Assembly (NCBI GenBank): GCA_016860845.1
Contig: BOKF01000001.1
Location: forward strand, 248,001 to 312,000
DNA from: Chloroflexota bacterium
Lineage (GTDB): Bacteria; Chloroflexota; Anaerolineae; 4572-78; J111
DNA: 64,000 nt
Direction: 5' to 3'
Positions 17,253 to 25,841 of the stretch are shown in pieces. Below the pieces are notes generated by a model that was not told the origin of the DNA, ran no database searches, and was given only the letters and a program-made list of their open reading frames with translations. Made by a program: the position numbers and the translations under genes. Within the stretch, counting starts at the first letter, position 1. The number at the start of each line of letters is the position of its first letter.

Positions 17253-18203
17253 TCACGACACCACTTCCCCCACCACCTGCCGCCCGTCTTCGATGACCGA
17301 ATCGCGCAGGATGACCGCATCTTTGATCAGTACGTCGGCGCCAATATGGCAGTTGCGCTCGATGTAAACGCGCGGTCCGATGACGCAGCCGGGGCCAATG
17401 ACCGTGCCTTCTTCGATCCGCAGCGGCGTAATCAGGTGGGTATGCTGGCCGACACTTTGCGGCGCTAACTGAGGGGTGTTGCCGCCGGTGGTCAAATAAT
17501 GGCGGTTGAGGGCCAGTAGGTCGGTGGCATTGGTCAACTGCAAACGGCTGGGGGTCAGCACACCGGTAACGTGGCCGTCGTGGTCAATTAACATTTGCAG
17601 CGCATCTTGCAGTTCATATTCACCGCGGGGTGAAAGTTTTACCTGCGGTAGATAGTCCAGCAGTTTGGGTGAGAAAACATACAGGGGCAGACTGGCAATG
17701 TTAGAAGGTGCGTCCGCCGGGGCAGGTTTCTCGATGATGCGGGAAATTTGCCCGTCGCGCCACTCGATGATGCCGGTACGGCTGGCCAGGGTCCGGTCAA
17801 TTTCCATCAAGCTCAGGGTGGCGTTGGCTGCCTGCTGCTGGTGCGTTTTTAATAATTCGGCCACGTGTTCGGCTGGGGTGAGATTGTCGCAGGCCGAGAG
17901 GATGAAGGTATCGTGGATGTAAGGCGCGGCCAGGCTGAGGGCATTGGCCATGCCCAGGCGCTCCGGCTGAACCACAAATTGCAGCTTCACCTTCAGGGCT
18001 GATTGTTCGCGGAAGTAGCGGCCTACCTCGCCATCTTCCCGGCTCACAACGAGGATGAAGTCTTGAATGCCGTTTTGCACCAGTCCTTCCATCACCCGCT
18101 CGACGATGGGCTTGCCCAGAATAGGAACCATAGCTTTGGTCCGGTTCAAGGTGATAGGGTTCAGGCGCGATCCTTTACCGGCGGCTAAAATTACGGCTTG
18201 CAT
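17253..18203 (-). CDS. Sugar-1-phosphate nucleotidyltransferase with hexapeptide tail
   Basis: 316 residues. Residues 1-230 are an NTP_transferase domain: AVILAAGKGSRLNPIT with the signature Lys/Arg, PILGKPIVERVMEGL, ILSACDNL (metal Asp) and IIEKP. The last 60 residues are hexapeptide-like turns of a left-handed beta-helix (IEEGTVIGPGCVIGPRVYIERNCHIGADVLI). The start lies 3 bases after the GHMP kinase stop, so the two form an operon. The neighbour suggests galacturonate-1-phosphate plus UTP giving UDP-galacturonate. Glucose-1-phosphate or other hexose-phosphate substrates cannot be excluded. Confidence 0.8.
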   Translation of the reverse strand: MQAVILAAGKGSRLNPITLNRTKAMVPILGKPIVERVMEGLVQNGIQDFILVVSREDGEVGRYFREQSALKVKLQFVVQPERLGMANALSLAAPYIHDTFILSACDNLTPAEHVAELLKTHQQQAANATLSLMEIDRTLASRTGIIEWRDGQISRIIEKPAPADAPSNIASLPLYVFSPKLLDYLPQVKLSPRGEYELQDALQMLIDHDGHVTGVLTPSRLQLTNATDLLALNRHYLTTGGNTPQLAPQSVGQHTHLITPLRIEEGTVIGPGCVIGPRVYIERNCHIGADVLIKDAVILRDSVIEDGRQVVGEVVS

Positions 18204-18206
18204 AGC

Positions 18207-19457
18207 TCAACTCTCCACACAGAGCTGGGCCTGCCCGTCGGGCTGGCAGAAGTGGATGCTGTAAGCCGACGCCTCGTCAGGGTGGGCGGCCGGATAGCGG
18301 CGATGGATGGCTTCGGCAATGGTTTCACGAGCGGAGGGGTCAATCAAGGCCAGGCAATTGCCCCGAAAGCCTGCCCCGCTGAAGCGTGTGCCGTAGACAC
18401 CGGGCGTGTCACGCAGCGTTTCATACAGAGTGATGAGTTGGGGACTGCCGCACTCGTAGTTGCTGATGGAACTGTGGCCCGACTCCGACATCAGTGCGCC
18501 AAAGCGGCTCAAGTCGCCCTCACGCCAGGCCGTGATGCCATCCTGCACGCGCTGCATTTCGCCAAAGTAGTGGCTGGCCCGGCGCTTGAGATTGAGCGGC
18601 AGACGCTGGCCCTCGGCCATAAAAGTGTCCGGATGGACGTGGCGCAGGCGGGCATCGGCCTCCTTGGACCGCCCGTCATAGCTGAGGAGCAGGCGAGCCG
18701 CCTCCTGACATTCGGCCACGCGGTTGTTGTAGTCAGTGCCAACCAGCACCCGAGTTACGCCGGAGTAGACGACCAGAATTTCGAAGGTTCCGTTGGGTTG
18801 AAGTCCAGGAATCCGGTCAACCTGGAGCGTCTGGCAGTCAATGGAGGTGAGATGCTCATGCTCACTGAACAGGATCACCGACTGGTCGAGAATGCCATTG
18901 TTGAGACCGATATATTGGTTCTCGGTGAAGCGCACCAGGGCCACGTTGTTCTGCGGCGGCTCCTCCAGGTGATTGACTGCTTCAAGCGCCAGCAGGTAGG
19001 CGATGGTCACCGCCGCCGAGGAACTGAGGCCGCCAATGGGCATTTCACCGTCAACAACGCCGACCAGCCCGTGTTGAAGTTGGTGCGTTTGCTGTAAGGC
19101 CAGCACCGCGCCACGGATGTAGTTGCCCCAATCGCGGGGGGCATAGGCCGGCACGTGATCCAGGCTGAACGCGACTGCCGGTTCAAAATTGAAACTTTCG
19201 ATGTAAACTGAGGCGTCGGCAGTGGGGGCGAAGGCCAGCAAAATGGATTGGTCAATGGTCATGCCGGTGACCAGGCCCAGTTGGTGGTCAATGTGCGCCC
19301 CCAAAGGGCAGATGCGCAGCGGCGCTCGAACCACGCCGATTCGGGCCGGATCTACATGAGGATGGCGCTTGAGCCGGGAAATGAGGTTCGCAACGCGTTC
19401 GGCTTCGGGCCGGGTGGTGCGGATAGGGGGAGCGGGGTGCGAGACAACGTGAAACAT
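18207..19457 (-). CDS. GHMP kinase, galacturonokinase-like
   Basis: 416 residues; GGAGG precedes the ATG. GHMP motifs are RAPLRICPLGAHIDHQLG (sugar site), PIGGLSSSAAVTIAYLLAL (ATP loop) and GTRFSGAGFRGNCLALID (motif 3). The first motif has CPLGAHIDHQ instead of the galactokinase NLIGEHTDY type. This, with NGILDQSVILFS, CQEAARLLL and SSISNYECGSPQL, closely recalls the plant galacturonic acid kinase (GalAK). It should phosphorylate D-galacturonate at C1 with ATP in the cytoplasm. The nucleotidyltransferase directly downstream completes a salvage route to UDP-GalA. It is divergent from uxaE, which belongs to the catabolic branch. Confidence 0.8.
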   Translation of the reverse strand: MFHVVSHPAPPIRTTRPEAERVANLISRLKRHPHVDPARIGVVRAPLRICPLGAHIDHQLGLVTGMTIDQSILLAFAPTADASVYIESFNFEPAVAFSLDHVPAYAPRDWGNYIRGAVLALQQTHQLQHGLVGVVDGEMPIGGLSSSAAVTIAYLLALEAVNHLEEPPQNNVALVRFTENQYIGLNNGILDQSVILFSEHEHLTSIDCQTLQVDRIPGLQPNGTFEILVVYSGVTRVLVGTDYNNRVAECQEAARLLLSYDGRSKEADARLRHVHPDTFMAEGQRLPLNLKRRASHYFGEMQRVQDGITAWREGDLSRFGALMSESGHSSISNYECGSPQLITLYETLRDTPGVYGTRFSGAGFRGNCLALIDPSARETIAEAIHRRYPAAHPDEASAYSIHFCQPDGQAQLCVES

Positions 19458-19490
19458 AAAACCTCCAGGGCTATTTTGGACATTGCCCTG

Positions 19491-19496
19491 ATTATA
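19491..19496 (-). promoter_or_regulatory. Candidate -10 element for the kinase-nucleotidyltransferase operon
   Basis: TATAAT on the minus strand, 34 bases before the kinase start codon. The matching -35 region (about 19514-19519) is weak, so only the -10 is convincing. Confidence 0.4.
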
Positions 19497-19534
19497 GTAT
19501 CTTTCTACTAGCAGACAAAAAGGAATTTAAAGCT

Positions 19535-21082
19535 ATGACGACATTTTCTACCTATCTCCATGTGAATGAAGTAGCTCCAGCTTTGGCGGAGGATGAAGCC
19601 CAAACTCTGGCCGCCGAGCTGGAATCCTTGAGCGGCTTGCAGGTTTATCCCCGCTCTATTGTGGCTGCCCAACATTCAATTTTATTTTTGGCCCGGCAAG
19701 GGGTCGAAAAATATTTGGGAATCTTGGCGGAGGGAAACGGCAGGGCTGGCTTTACCGGCCAAACAAAAGCAGTCACCGTGAACGGCGCTGACCTGACCTT
19801 GACGATTTGCCCCACTAACCACACCAACGCGGCGGCGCTGCGAACGGTCCTGCCTTTTTTAGTCGCCCGGCCGCTGGGCCTGCGTAAATCTGCCGGCTGC
19901 GGCGACCGGCTGGGTCTGGCCACGCCGGGCCACGTTCGGGCCATTCGCCACTCGAGCATGGCTCCCATCCTGGCCCAACAATCCATGCGCGAAAATGCCC
20001 GCACCGGGCGCACCCCGCAGCAGGTAATGGATGAGGCTATGTGGGGCATCTTTCAGGAAGGCTGGCGCGGTGGTTTTGGAGCTGACGCCGATCACTTGAA
20101 GACAACCCGTGATATTGACATCTGCGTAGCCGCCGGATACACCTTTTACACCATTGACCCCGGCGAGTATGTTGACAACAGTGCCAATACCGCTTCGATG
20201 GCTGAGTTGCAGCCGAAGCTCGCAGCCCTGCCCTGGGCGGCGCTGGACAGCGACCCCACCGACCTCGAGCAGCGTCTGGCCGAAAAGCCGCTCGACCTGG
20301 GCAATTTCAGCCTGACCATCAGCCGGGAAGAGTTGTGGCGGGCGGCGGCCAAGTATGGCCGGGCTGTGGCCCACACCGTCAGCATGTACCGTCATTTGGC
20401 CGAGGCTATGGGCGAGCGGCCCTTCGAGCTTGAGATGAGCGTGGACGAAACCGAAACCATTACCACCCTGGCCGAGCATATCTACATCGTTCACGAACTC
20501 AAGCGGTTGGGAGTCAAGTGGGTCAGCCTGGCTCCGCGCTACGTTGGTGAGTTTGAGAAGGGCGTAGATTACAAAGGCGACCTGGCCGAATTTGAGCGCT
20601 CTTTCGCCCGCCATTTTGCCGTGGCCCAGGCTTACGGCCCCTACAAACTCAGCCTCCACTCCGGCTCCGACAAATTCAGCATCTATCCCATTGCCGCTAA
20701 AGTGGCCGGGGAGTTGGTGCATCTCAAAACCGCCGGGACAAGTTACCTGGAAGCGCTGCGGGCCATTGCCGTACTCAACCCGGCCCTCTTCCGCGAAATC
20801 GTTGCCTTTAGCCTGGAACGCTATCCCACCGACCGTGCCACCTACCACGTGTCTGCCGAAGTGGCTAAAGTGCCGGATGTAACAAAATGGCCGGATGACA
20901 AACTGACTGCCCTGCTGGACGATTTTCACGGGCGGGAAGTCCTGCATGTCACCTTTGGCTCGGTGCTGAACCATCCTCCCTTCCGCGAACCCTTCTTTGC
21001 TGCCCTGCGCGGCGATGAGGAAACCTACTACCAGATGTTGGAAAGGCATTTTGGCAAGCATTTTAGCCCGTTTGGTCAATAA
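19535..21082 (+). CDS. uxaE: Tagaturonate/fructuronate epimerase
   Basis: 515 residues, close to the family length. Recognised from the phrases APILAQQSMRENARTGRTP, GFGADADHLKTTRDID, AAGYTFYTIDPGEYVDN, SVDETET and KLSLHSGSDKFSIYP, with conserved His, Asp and Glu residues suited to a divalent metal. The Thermotoga UxaE interconverts D-tagaturonate and D-fructuronate, joining galacturonate-type and inositol-derived carbon to the UxuB branch. The SDR mannonate oxidoreductase follows 87 bases downstream and would use the product. The gene is divergent from the GHMP kinase. Confidence 0.82.
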   Translation: MTTFSTYLHVNEVAPALAEDEAQTLAAELESLSGLQVYPRSIVAAQHSILFLARQGVEKYLGILAEGNGRAGFTGQTKAVTVNGADLTLTICPTNHTNAAALRTVLPFLVARPLGLRKSAGCGDRLGLATPGHVRAIRHSSMAPILAQQSMRENARTGRTPQQVMDEAMWGIFQEGWRGGFGADADHLKTTRDIDICVAAGYTFYTIDPGEYVDNSANTASMAELQPKLAALPWAALDSDPTDLEQRLAEKPLDLGNFSLTISREELWRAAAKYGRAVAHTVSMYRHLAEAMGERPFELEMSVDETETITTLAEHIYIVHELKRLGVKWVSLAPRYVGEFEKGVDYKGDLAEFERSFARHFAVAQAYGPYKLSLHSGSDKFSIYPIAAKVAGELVHLKTAGTSYLEALRAIAVLNPALFREIVAFSLERYPTDRATYHVSAEVAKVPDVTKWPDDKLTALLDDFHGREVLHVTFGSVLNHPPFREPFFAALRGDEETYYQMLERHFGKHFSPFGQ

Positions 21083-21083
21083 G

Positions 21084-21148
21084 CAGTAGTCAGATGTCAG
21101 TAGTCAGTAGTCAGATGTCAAATATCTGGCTACTGACTACTGGCTACT
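21084..21148. repeat. Inverted array of AGTAGTCAGATGTC / CTACTGAC units
   Basis: GTCAGTAGTCAGAT-type units (21084-21116) face ATCTGGCTACTGACTACT units (21124-21148), giving a long imperfect hairpin between uxaE and uxuB. Confidence 0.8.
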
Positions 21149-21169
21149 ATTTTTCTAAGGAGTCTGGCC

Positions 21170-22003
21170 ATGGACTTTGCTGAATTATCCCAAATGTATA
21201 ACTTTACCGGGCGCTCAATCGTTATCACGGGCGGGGCCGGGATCTTGGGGGGGGAGATAGCCTGCGCGCTGGTCGGTTGTGGGGCCAGCGTGGCCCTTAT
21301 TGACCGCGATCCGGCGCTGGCCGAGCGGCTGATGCACCGCTTTGAAACGAGTATTGGCGAGGCTATCGTCGTTTATGGCGATGTACTCAAGCCGGAAACT
21401 CTGCAAGTAGCGGCCGAGACGGTGATAAAAACCTTTGGGCGGGTTGACAGCCTGATTAACGGCGCCGGCGGCAATAATCCTCGCGCTACCACCAGCCCCG
21501 ATCAATCTTTCTTCGACCTACCGCCGGACGCCCTGCGCTTTGTTTTTGACTTGAACCTGCTGGGGACCATTTTACCCAGCCAGATTCTTGGAAAATATAT
21601 GGTCGAGCAAGGCGAGGGCGTTATTCTCAATATCTCCTCGATGAATGCTTTTCGCCCCTTGACCCGGATACCGGCCTACTCTGCGGCGAAAGCCGGGGTC
21701 AGCAATTTCACCCAGTGGCTGGCGGTGCATATGGCCCAGGAATATTCGCCGCGCATCCGGGTCAACGCTATCGCTCCCGGCTTCTTTTTAACCGAGCAGA
21801 ATCGTTTTTTGCTGACCGACCAGGAGACCGGCGCCCTGACAACTCGCGGCCAAAGTATTATCAGCCACACCCCGATGGGCCGCTTTGGCACGCCGGAAGA
21901 CCTGTTGGGCACGGTCATGTGGCTGCTCTCACCAGCCTCGGCCTTTGTTACCGGGGTCGTCGTGCCGGTAGACGGCGGGTTTTCAGCATTTGGCGGGGTC
22001 TGA
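21170..22003 (+). CDS. uxuB: SDR-family D-mannonate oxidoreductase (fructuronate reductase)
   Basis: 277 residues; AAGGAG precedes the ATG. Short-chain dehydrogenase motifs: ITGGAGILGGEIA (nucleotide), INGAGGNNP, catalytic Ser in LNISSMNAF and YSAAKAG (Tyr, Lys). The stretch SSMNAFRPLTRIPAYSAAKAG, the VNAIAPGFFLTEQNR region and the ending VPVDGGFSAFGGV are hallmarks of the SDR UxuB group (as in Bacillus YjmF). It reduces D-fructuronate to D-mannonate with NAD(P)H. The next enzyme, mannonate dehydratase UxuA, is not in the window. Confidence 0.85.
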   Translation: MDFAELSQMYNFTGRSIVITGGAGILGGEIACALVGCGASVALIDRDPALAERLMHRFETSIGEAIVVYGDVLKPETLQVAAETVIKTFGRVDSLINGAGGNNPRATTSPDQSFFDLPPDALRFVFDLNLLGTILPSQILGKYMVEQGEGVILNISSMNAFRPLTRIPAYSAAKAGVSNFTQWLAVHMAQEYSPRIRVNAIAPGFFLTEQNRFLLTDQETGALTTRGQSIISHTPMGRFGTPEDLLGTVMWLLSPASAFVTGVVVPVDGGFSAFGGV

Positions 22004-22079
22004 GACGAGAGAGCAATGTGGAAAAAGGTTTGTCAATTTAAGGTAGCACCCCCTAACGGGGGCAGGTGTAGCAAAGTCG

Positions 22080-22127
22080 CAGGGGACATAATTCCCCTGT
22101 CCCCTGTCTACTGTCTACCGTCTACTA
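22080..22127 (+). repeat. CAGGGGA hairpin plus CTGTCTA heptamers
   Basis: CAGGGGA and TCCCCTG pair over 22080-22099. CTGTCTA-type heptamers follow (CTGTCTA, CTGTCTA, CCGTCTA), ending just before the larA ribosome binding site. Confidence 0.75.
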
Positions 22128-22145
22128 TCCTTGAAGGAGGTCATG

Positions 22146-23417
22146 ATGCTTATTGGCAAAGGTAATGAAGACAGGTATTTAGCGGAGTCTGAAATCCGGG
22201 AGCTAACGGCGGCGGCTCTAACCAAGGCCAAATTGGATGGAAAACGGGTACTCATCATACTCCCCGACAGCACCCGCACCGCGCCCATCCCTTTGATGTT
22301 TCGCCTCTTCCATGAGCACCTGGGCGACACGGCGGCGGCGCTGGATTATCTGGTTGCCCTGGGGACGCACCAGGCGATGAGCGAAGCCGCTCTTAACAAG
22401 CTGGTCGGCGTGACCCCAGAGGAACGGGCGGGCAAGTACGCTAAAGTTAATATTTTTAACCATCGTTGGGATAAACCGGAAACCTTTGTCACCCTGGGCC
22501 AGATTACTCCGGCGGAAATCGAAGCGATTACCGGCGGGCTGATGAGACAGGCGGTGGACGTGCGCCTCAACAAAATGGTCTTTGACTACGACCAGCTCAT
22601 CATCTGCGGCCCAACTTTCCCGCACGAGGTGGTCGGCTTTTCCGGCGGCAACAAATACTTTTTCCCCGGCATCGGCGGGCCGGAGGTGATCAATTTCTCC
22701 CACTGGCTGGGAGCAGTCATCACCAGCTACGATGTGATCGGCACCAAGCAGACCCCGGTACGCCGGGTAATTGACAAAGCCGCCGCCTTTATTGACAAGC
22801 CCAAACTATGCTTTAGTATGGTCGTCAAAGGGGAGGATTTGGCCGGGCTGTATGTCGGCACGCCAGAGGAAGCCTACGACGCGGCGGCTGACCTGTCGGC
22901 CAAACTGCACATCAATTGGATTGAGCAGCCCTATCGACAGGTGCTGTCGGTCATGCCAAAAATGTACGATGACATCTGGACCGCGGCCAAAGGTATGTAC
23001 AAAATGGAGCCGGCCATCGCCGCTGGCGGTGAGGTGGTGATCTACGCCCCGCACATTGACGAGATCAGCTACACCCACGGTAAGCTGCTGGATGAGATTG
23101 GCTACCATGTGCGGGACTATTTCCTCAAGCAGTGGGACAAATTCAAGCATTATCCAGGCGGAGTGCTGGCCCACAGCACCCATCTGCGCGGCATCGGCGA
23201 GTATGACGCCGCCAGTGGAATTGAGGCGCCCCGGATCAATGTCACCTTGGCGACCCGCATCCCGGAGGAACGCTGCCGCAAACTCTGCCTGGGTTATCTT
23301 GATCCGGACAGCATTAATCTTGAGGAGTGGCGCGGCCGAGAGGCTGAAGGAGTCTTGTTGGTGCCAAAAGCAGGGGAGTTGTTGTACCGGCTCAAGTCAA
23401 ATGGGAATGGAAAGTAA
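22146..23417 (+). CDS. LarA-family (nickel-pincer) racemase/epimerase homologue
   Basis: 423 residues from ATG 22146; AAGGAGG lies at 22134-22140, so the earlier TTG is part of the ribosome site. LarA N-terminal features include ILPDSTRTAP, ALGTHQAMSE (His), IFNHRWDKP, GPTFPHEVVGFSGGNKYFFPGI (His and the Lys that anchors the pincer cofactor) and INFSHWLGA (His). The family includes lactate and malate racemases and sugar-acid epimerases. With uxuB 142 bases upstream, an epimerase for a hexonate or similar hydroxy acid is more likely than lactate racemase. The cofactor genes larB, larC and larE are not in the window. Confidence 0.75.
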   Translation: MLIGKGNEDRYLAESEIRELTAAALTKAKLDGKRVLIILPDSTRTAPIPLMFRLFHEHLGDTAAALDYLVALGTHQAMSEAALNKLVGVTPEERAGKYAKVNIFNHRWDKPETFVTLGQITPAEIEAITGGLMRQAVDVRLNKMVFDYDQLIICGPTFPHEVVGFSGGNKYFFPGIGGPEVINFSHWLGAVITSYDVIGTKQTPVRRVIDKAAAFIDKPKLCFSMVVKGEDLAGLYVGTPEEAYDAAADLSAKLHINWIEQPYRQVLSVMPKMYDDIWTAAKGMYKMEPAIAAGGEVVIYAPHIDEISYTHGKLLDEIGYHVRDYFLKQWDKFKHYPGGVLAHSTHLRGIGEYDAASGIEAPRINVTLATRIPEERCRKLCLGYLDPDSINLEEWRGREAEGVLLVPKAGELLYRLKSNGNGK

Positions 23418-23430
23418 CTAATGTCGAGGC

Positions 23431-23461
23431 AGGAGTCCAAAGTGTACTTTGGACTCCTTTT
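23431..23461 (+). terminator. Terminator after the larA homologue
   Basis: AGGAGTCCAAAGT and ACTTTGGACTCCT (23431-23443, 23446-23458) form a near-uninterrupted stem followed by TTTT. The stem sequence resembles the core hairpin of the dispersed element at 9236. Confidence 0.75.
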
Positions 23462-23511
23462 CAAAACAGCTACCATTAACCGGGGTACACCTTCAAAAAT
23501 GAAAAAAGAGG

Positions 23512-23579
23512 GTCCACAGATGGACACAGATTTCTCAGATTTTTTATTTTATCTGTGTCCATCTGTGTAATCTGTGGAC
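23512..23579. repeat. Inverted ATCTGTGTCC-type repeat
   Basis: GTCCACAGATGGACACAGAT on the left faces ATCTGTGTCCATCTGTG and TAATCTGTGGAC on the right. It ends 40 bases before the hydrolase start. Confidence 0.8.
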
Positions 23580-23618
23580 TATTTTCAGAACAGATATAGC
23601 AAAAAAGGGGGAAGGAAT

Positions 23619-24476
23619 GTGATTGGCCAAGATAGATGGATTGACATCGGCCTGCAATTGCATGTCCGTGAATGGCCGGGCGACAAAGTGTCTTTTGTGC
23701 TGCTGCATGGCCTCTCCAGCAACTGCCGCACCTGGGAGATGGTGGCGGCCCGGCTGGCCGCAGCCGGTCACCATGTAGTGACGGTTGACCAGCGCGGTCA
23801 CGGCCTGAGCGACAAACCCGCCACCGGCTTCGATTTTGCCACCGTTACGGCAGACCTGGCAAGATTGTTATTAGCCCTGCAACTGGAGCAGCCGATCGTG
23901 GTCGGTCAGTCCTGGGGCGGCAATGTGGTGCTTGAGTTCGGAGTGCGTTATCCTGATCTGGCCCGCGGGCTGGGTTTTGTGGACGGCGGCTTTCTTGACC
24001 ATCAGGCCCGGCCCAATCCGACCTGGGAGGCCGTTTCCACCGAATTAAGGCCGCCCGATCTGGACGGCATGCCCCGCGAGTCGCTGAAACGGCGGCTACA
24101 GGAGGCTCACCCCGACTGGAGCGAGGAAGGCCTTGAAGCGACCCTGGCCAATTTTGAAACGCTGCCCGATGGCACGATTCGCCGCTGGCTCGACATTCCC
24201 TACCATATGTTAATTTTGCGGGCCATGTGGGAGCAGCGTCCCCCCGAACTCTATCCCCAGGTCACAAAGCCGGTCCTCATCTGCGTGGCCGACAGTGGGG
24301 ATGCCTGGACTGAACACAAGCGTAAGTTGGTGGCGGCGGCAGAGGCCGGCCTGCCGCGCCGCGAGGTGCACTGGTTCTCCGCCACTGATCACGATATCCA
24401 CATCCATCGCCCGGATGAGTTAGCGGAGTTGTTTTTGCAGGCGGTGGAGGGTGAGATTTGGGGGCCTAATTCCTGA
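23619..24476 (+). CDS. Alpha/beta-fold hydrolase
   Basis: 285 residues from GTG 23619, preferred because a purine-rich GGGGGAAGGA lies just upstream; the GTG at 23574 lies in a repeat. Features: oxyanion region LLHGLSSNCRTW, nucleophile elbow VGQSWGGNVV (Ser), acid in CVADSGDAW and His in ATDHDIHIHRP. A cap domain spans roughly residues 125-205. No signal peptide, so cytoplasmic. The substrate is unknown; a lactonase or esterase role near sugar-acid genes is possible but unsupported by specific residues. Confidence 0.8.
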   Translation: MIGQDRWIDIGLQLHVREWPGDKVSFVLLHGLSSNCRTWEMVAARLAAAGHHVVTVDQRGHGLSDKPATGFDFATVTADLARLLLALQLEQPIVVGQSWGGNVVLEFGVRYPDLARGLGFVDGGFLDHQARPNPTWEAVSTELRPPDLDGMPRESLKRRLQEAHPDWSEEGLEATLANFETLPDGTIRRWLDIPYHMLILRAMWEQRPPELYPQVTKPVLICVADSGDAWTEHKRKLVAAAEAGLPRREVHWFSATDHDIHIHRPDELAELFLQAVEGEIWGPNS

Positions 24477-24514
24477 ACTTCTCTAAGTAAACAAGTAGTG
24501 ACAGGAATACAACG

Positions 24515-25822
24515 ATGGCAAAGAAATCCAAGAGAGTGGCGCGACTTTTAGGAATAAGTGAGGTCGAAGCTCTCGATTTCTGTCTGCAAATTCAGAAGTA
24601 TTGTAAGCAGACCGTTCCATTTGATGTCATTGCGGATTTTCTTGAGAAAAATCCCAAGCTATCCAAAGTTCCGGCTGTAATTGCACAGGCGATACAAAAA
24701 GGTACCCCAGAGCCAAAGGCTCCGGTTGGTAAACCCGGCAGTTCCGCCCGCACTCATCCCGAAGTTGTAGCTCCTGTCAACAAAAGTAATTCTACAAGTA
24801 GGGCGACAGTAGAAATAATTGGGCCTGAAAACGATTTGGGAACCTTCCTCAAGTCTATTAAAAAATCAAAGGTAGATATAGCTGTTGCCTTTGCCACAAA
24901 GACAGAGAATCTGATTACGACAATCTTAAATAATGGCAATAAGTTGGCGCTGACTGTAGGTACAATTAACCATTTCACAGATCCCGTTTTTATCAAACAT
25001 TGTTCGGAACTTGCTAAACATAATCCTTTAGATTTTGAGTTTTCTGTAGATTTTAGAGGTGATGACAGCATCCATTGGAAATTGTATTTGGTTGAACCGG
25101 ACGCTATAGTTATCGGTAGCCCAAATTTAACCATGACTGGTCTTTCGATGAAGCGTGATACAGCAGTTTGTTTTCGAGATGAAAAGCTTTATCAAGATTA
25201 TTTGTCTCTTCTTTATAAACTCAGGCAACATGAAAGTGTTATAAAAAGTGCAGACTACAGGTTTGAGAACTTTCTGACGGATTATGAGAAACAGCATCGT
25301 AAGATAATCGTCAGGTCATTACCGGATACTCAAATCACACCAGACTATCTTTCACAAGGCCTGCCAGATTTTATAGATTGGTTAACTCAAGATAAGTCGC
25401 AAGTTTTGCCGATATTTATTTGGATGGGAGAGGTACCTCCAGAAGAAGTAGAGACATTTGAGAAAAAGATAAAACCAACAATGATTAGTGATGGGGATAA
25501 AACGATCATAGATAGTATATATTTGATGGGCGTAATAGAAGCAGAGAAGAATGAACAGCCTTATCATAATGGTGAGGTACTCCTAATAATGAAGCATTCC
25601 GGAGCATACATTCGGTTTGATAAGGCAGACGTCGTTATTTATGGTATGGGACGATGGTGGTTATGTGGTTTTGCCAATAAAAAATTTGATATACCCTTTA
25701 CTCTAACCTCTGAACTGAAAAGCGTTATCAAAAATAAATGTGGAAGTTGGCTTAAGGCCAATAAAACATACTTGAACTCAAAAGATTTACGAGAGTTGAG
25801 TAAACTTTTGAAGCCGAAGTGA
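24515..25822 (+). CDS. PLD-like (single HKD) protein, AT-rich
   Basis: 435 residues. The first 90 residues are helical and linker-like, starting with a Lys-rich segment. A phospholipase-D-like motif occurs near 190-215: SIHWKLYLVEPDAIVIGSPNLTMTGL, with His, Lys, Asp and the GSPN loop. One such motif suggests a homodimeric nuclease or phosphodiesterase. The C-terminal 200 residues are not recognised. The base composition is clearly more AT-rich than its neighbours, and codons ending in A/T dominate, suggesting recent acquisition. It sits next to an MNT/HEPN pair, so a defence function is possible. Confidence 0.7.
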   Translation: MAKKSKRVARLLGISEVEALDFCLQIQKYCKQTVPFDVIADFLEKNPKLSKVPAVIAQAIQKGTPEPKAPVGKPGSSARTHPEVVAPVNKSNSTSRATVEIIGPENDLGTFLKSIKKSKVDIAVAFATKTENLITTILNNGNKLALTVGTINHFTDPVFIKHCSELAKHNPLDFEFSVDFRGDDSIHWKLYLVEPDAIVIGSPNLTMTGLSMKRDTAVCFRDEKLYQDYLSLLYKLRQHESVIKSADYRFENFLTDYEKQHRKIIVRSLPDTQITPDYLSQGLPDFIDWLTQDKSQVLPIFIWMGEVPPEEVETFEKKIKPTMISDGDKTIIDSIYLMGVIEAEKNEQPYHNGEVLLIMKHSGAYIRFDKADVVIYGMGRWWLCGFANKKFDIPFTLTSELKSVIKNKCGSWLKANKTYLNSKDLRELSKLLKPK

Positions 25823-25841
25823 CTTCTGATGGATAATTAAA

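Noticed and set aside
19476..19498. Promoter for uxaE on the plus strand
   Set aside because: TTGGAC and TATAGT are only 11 bases apart, too close for a sigma-70 promoter.
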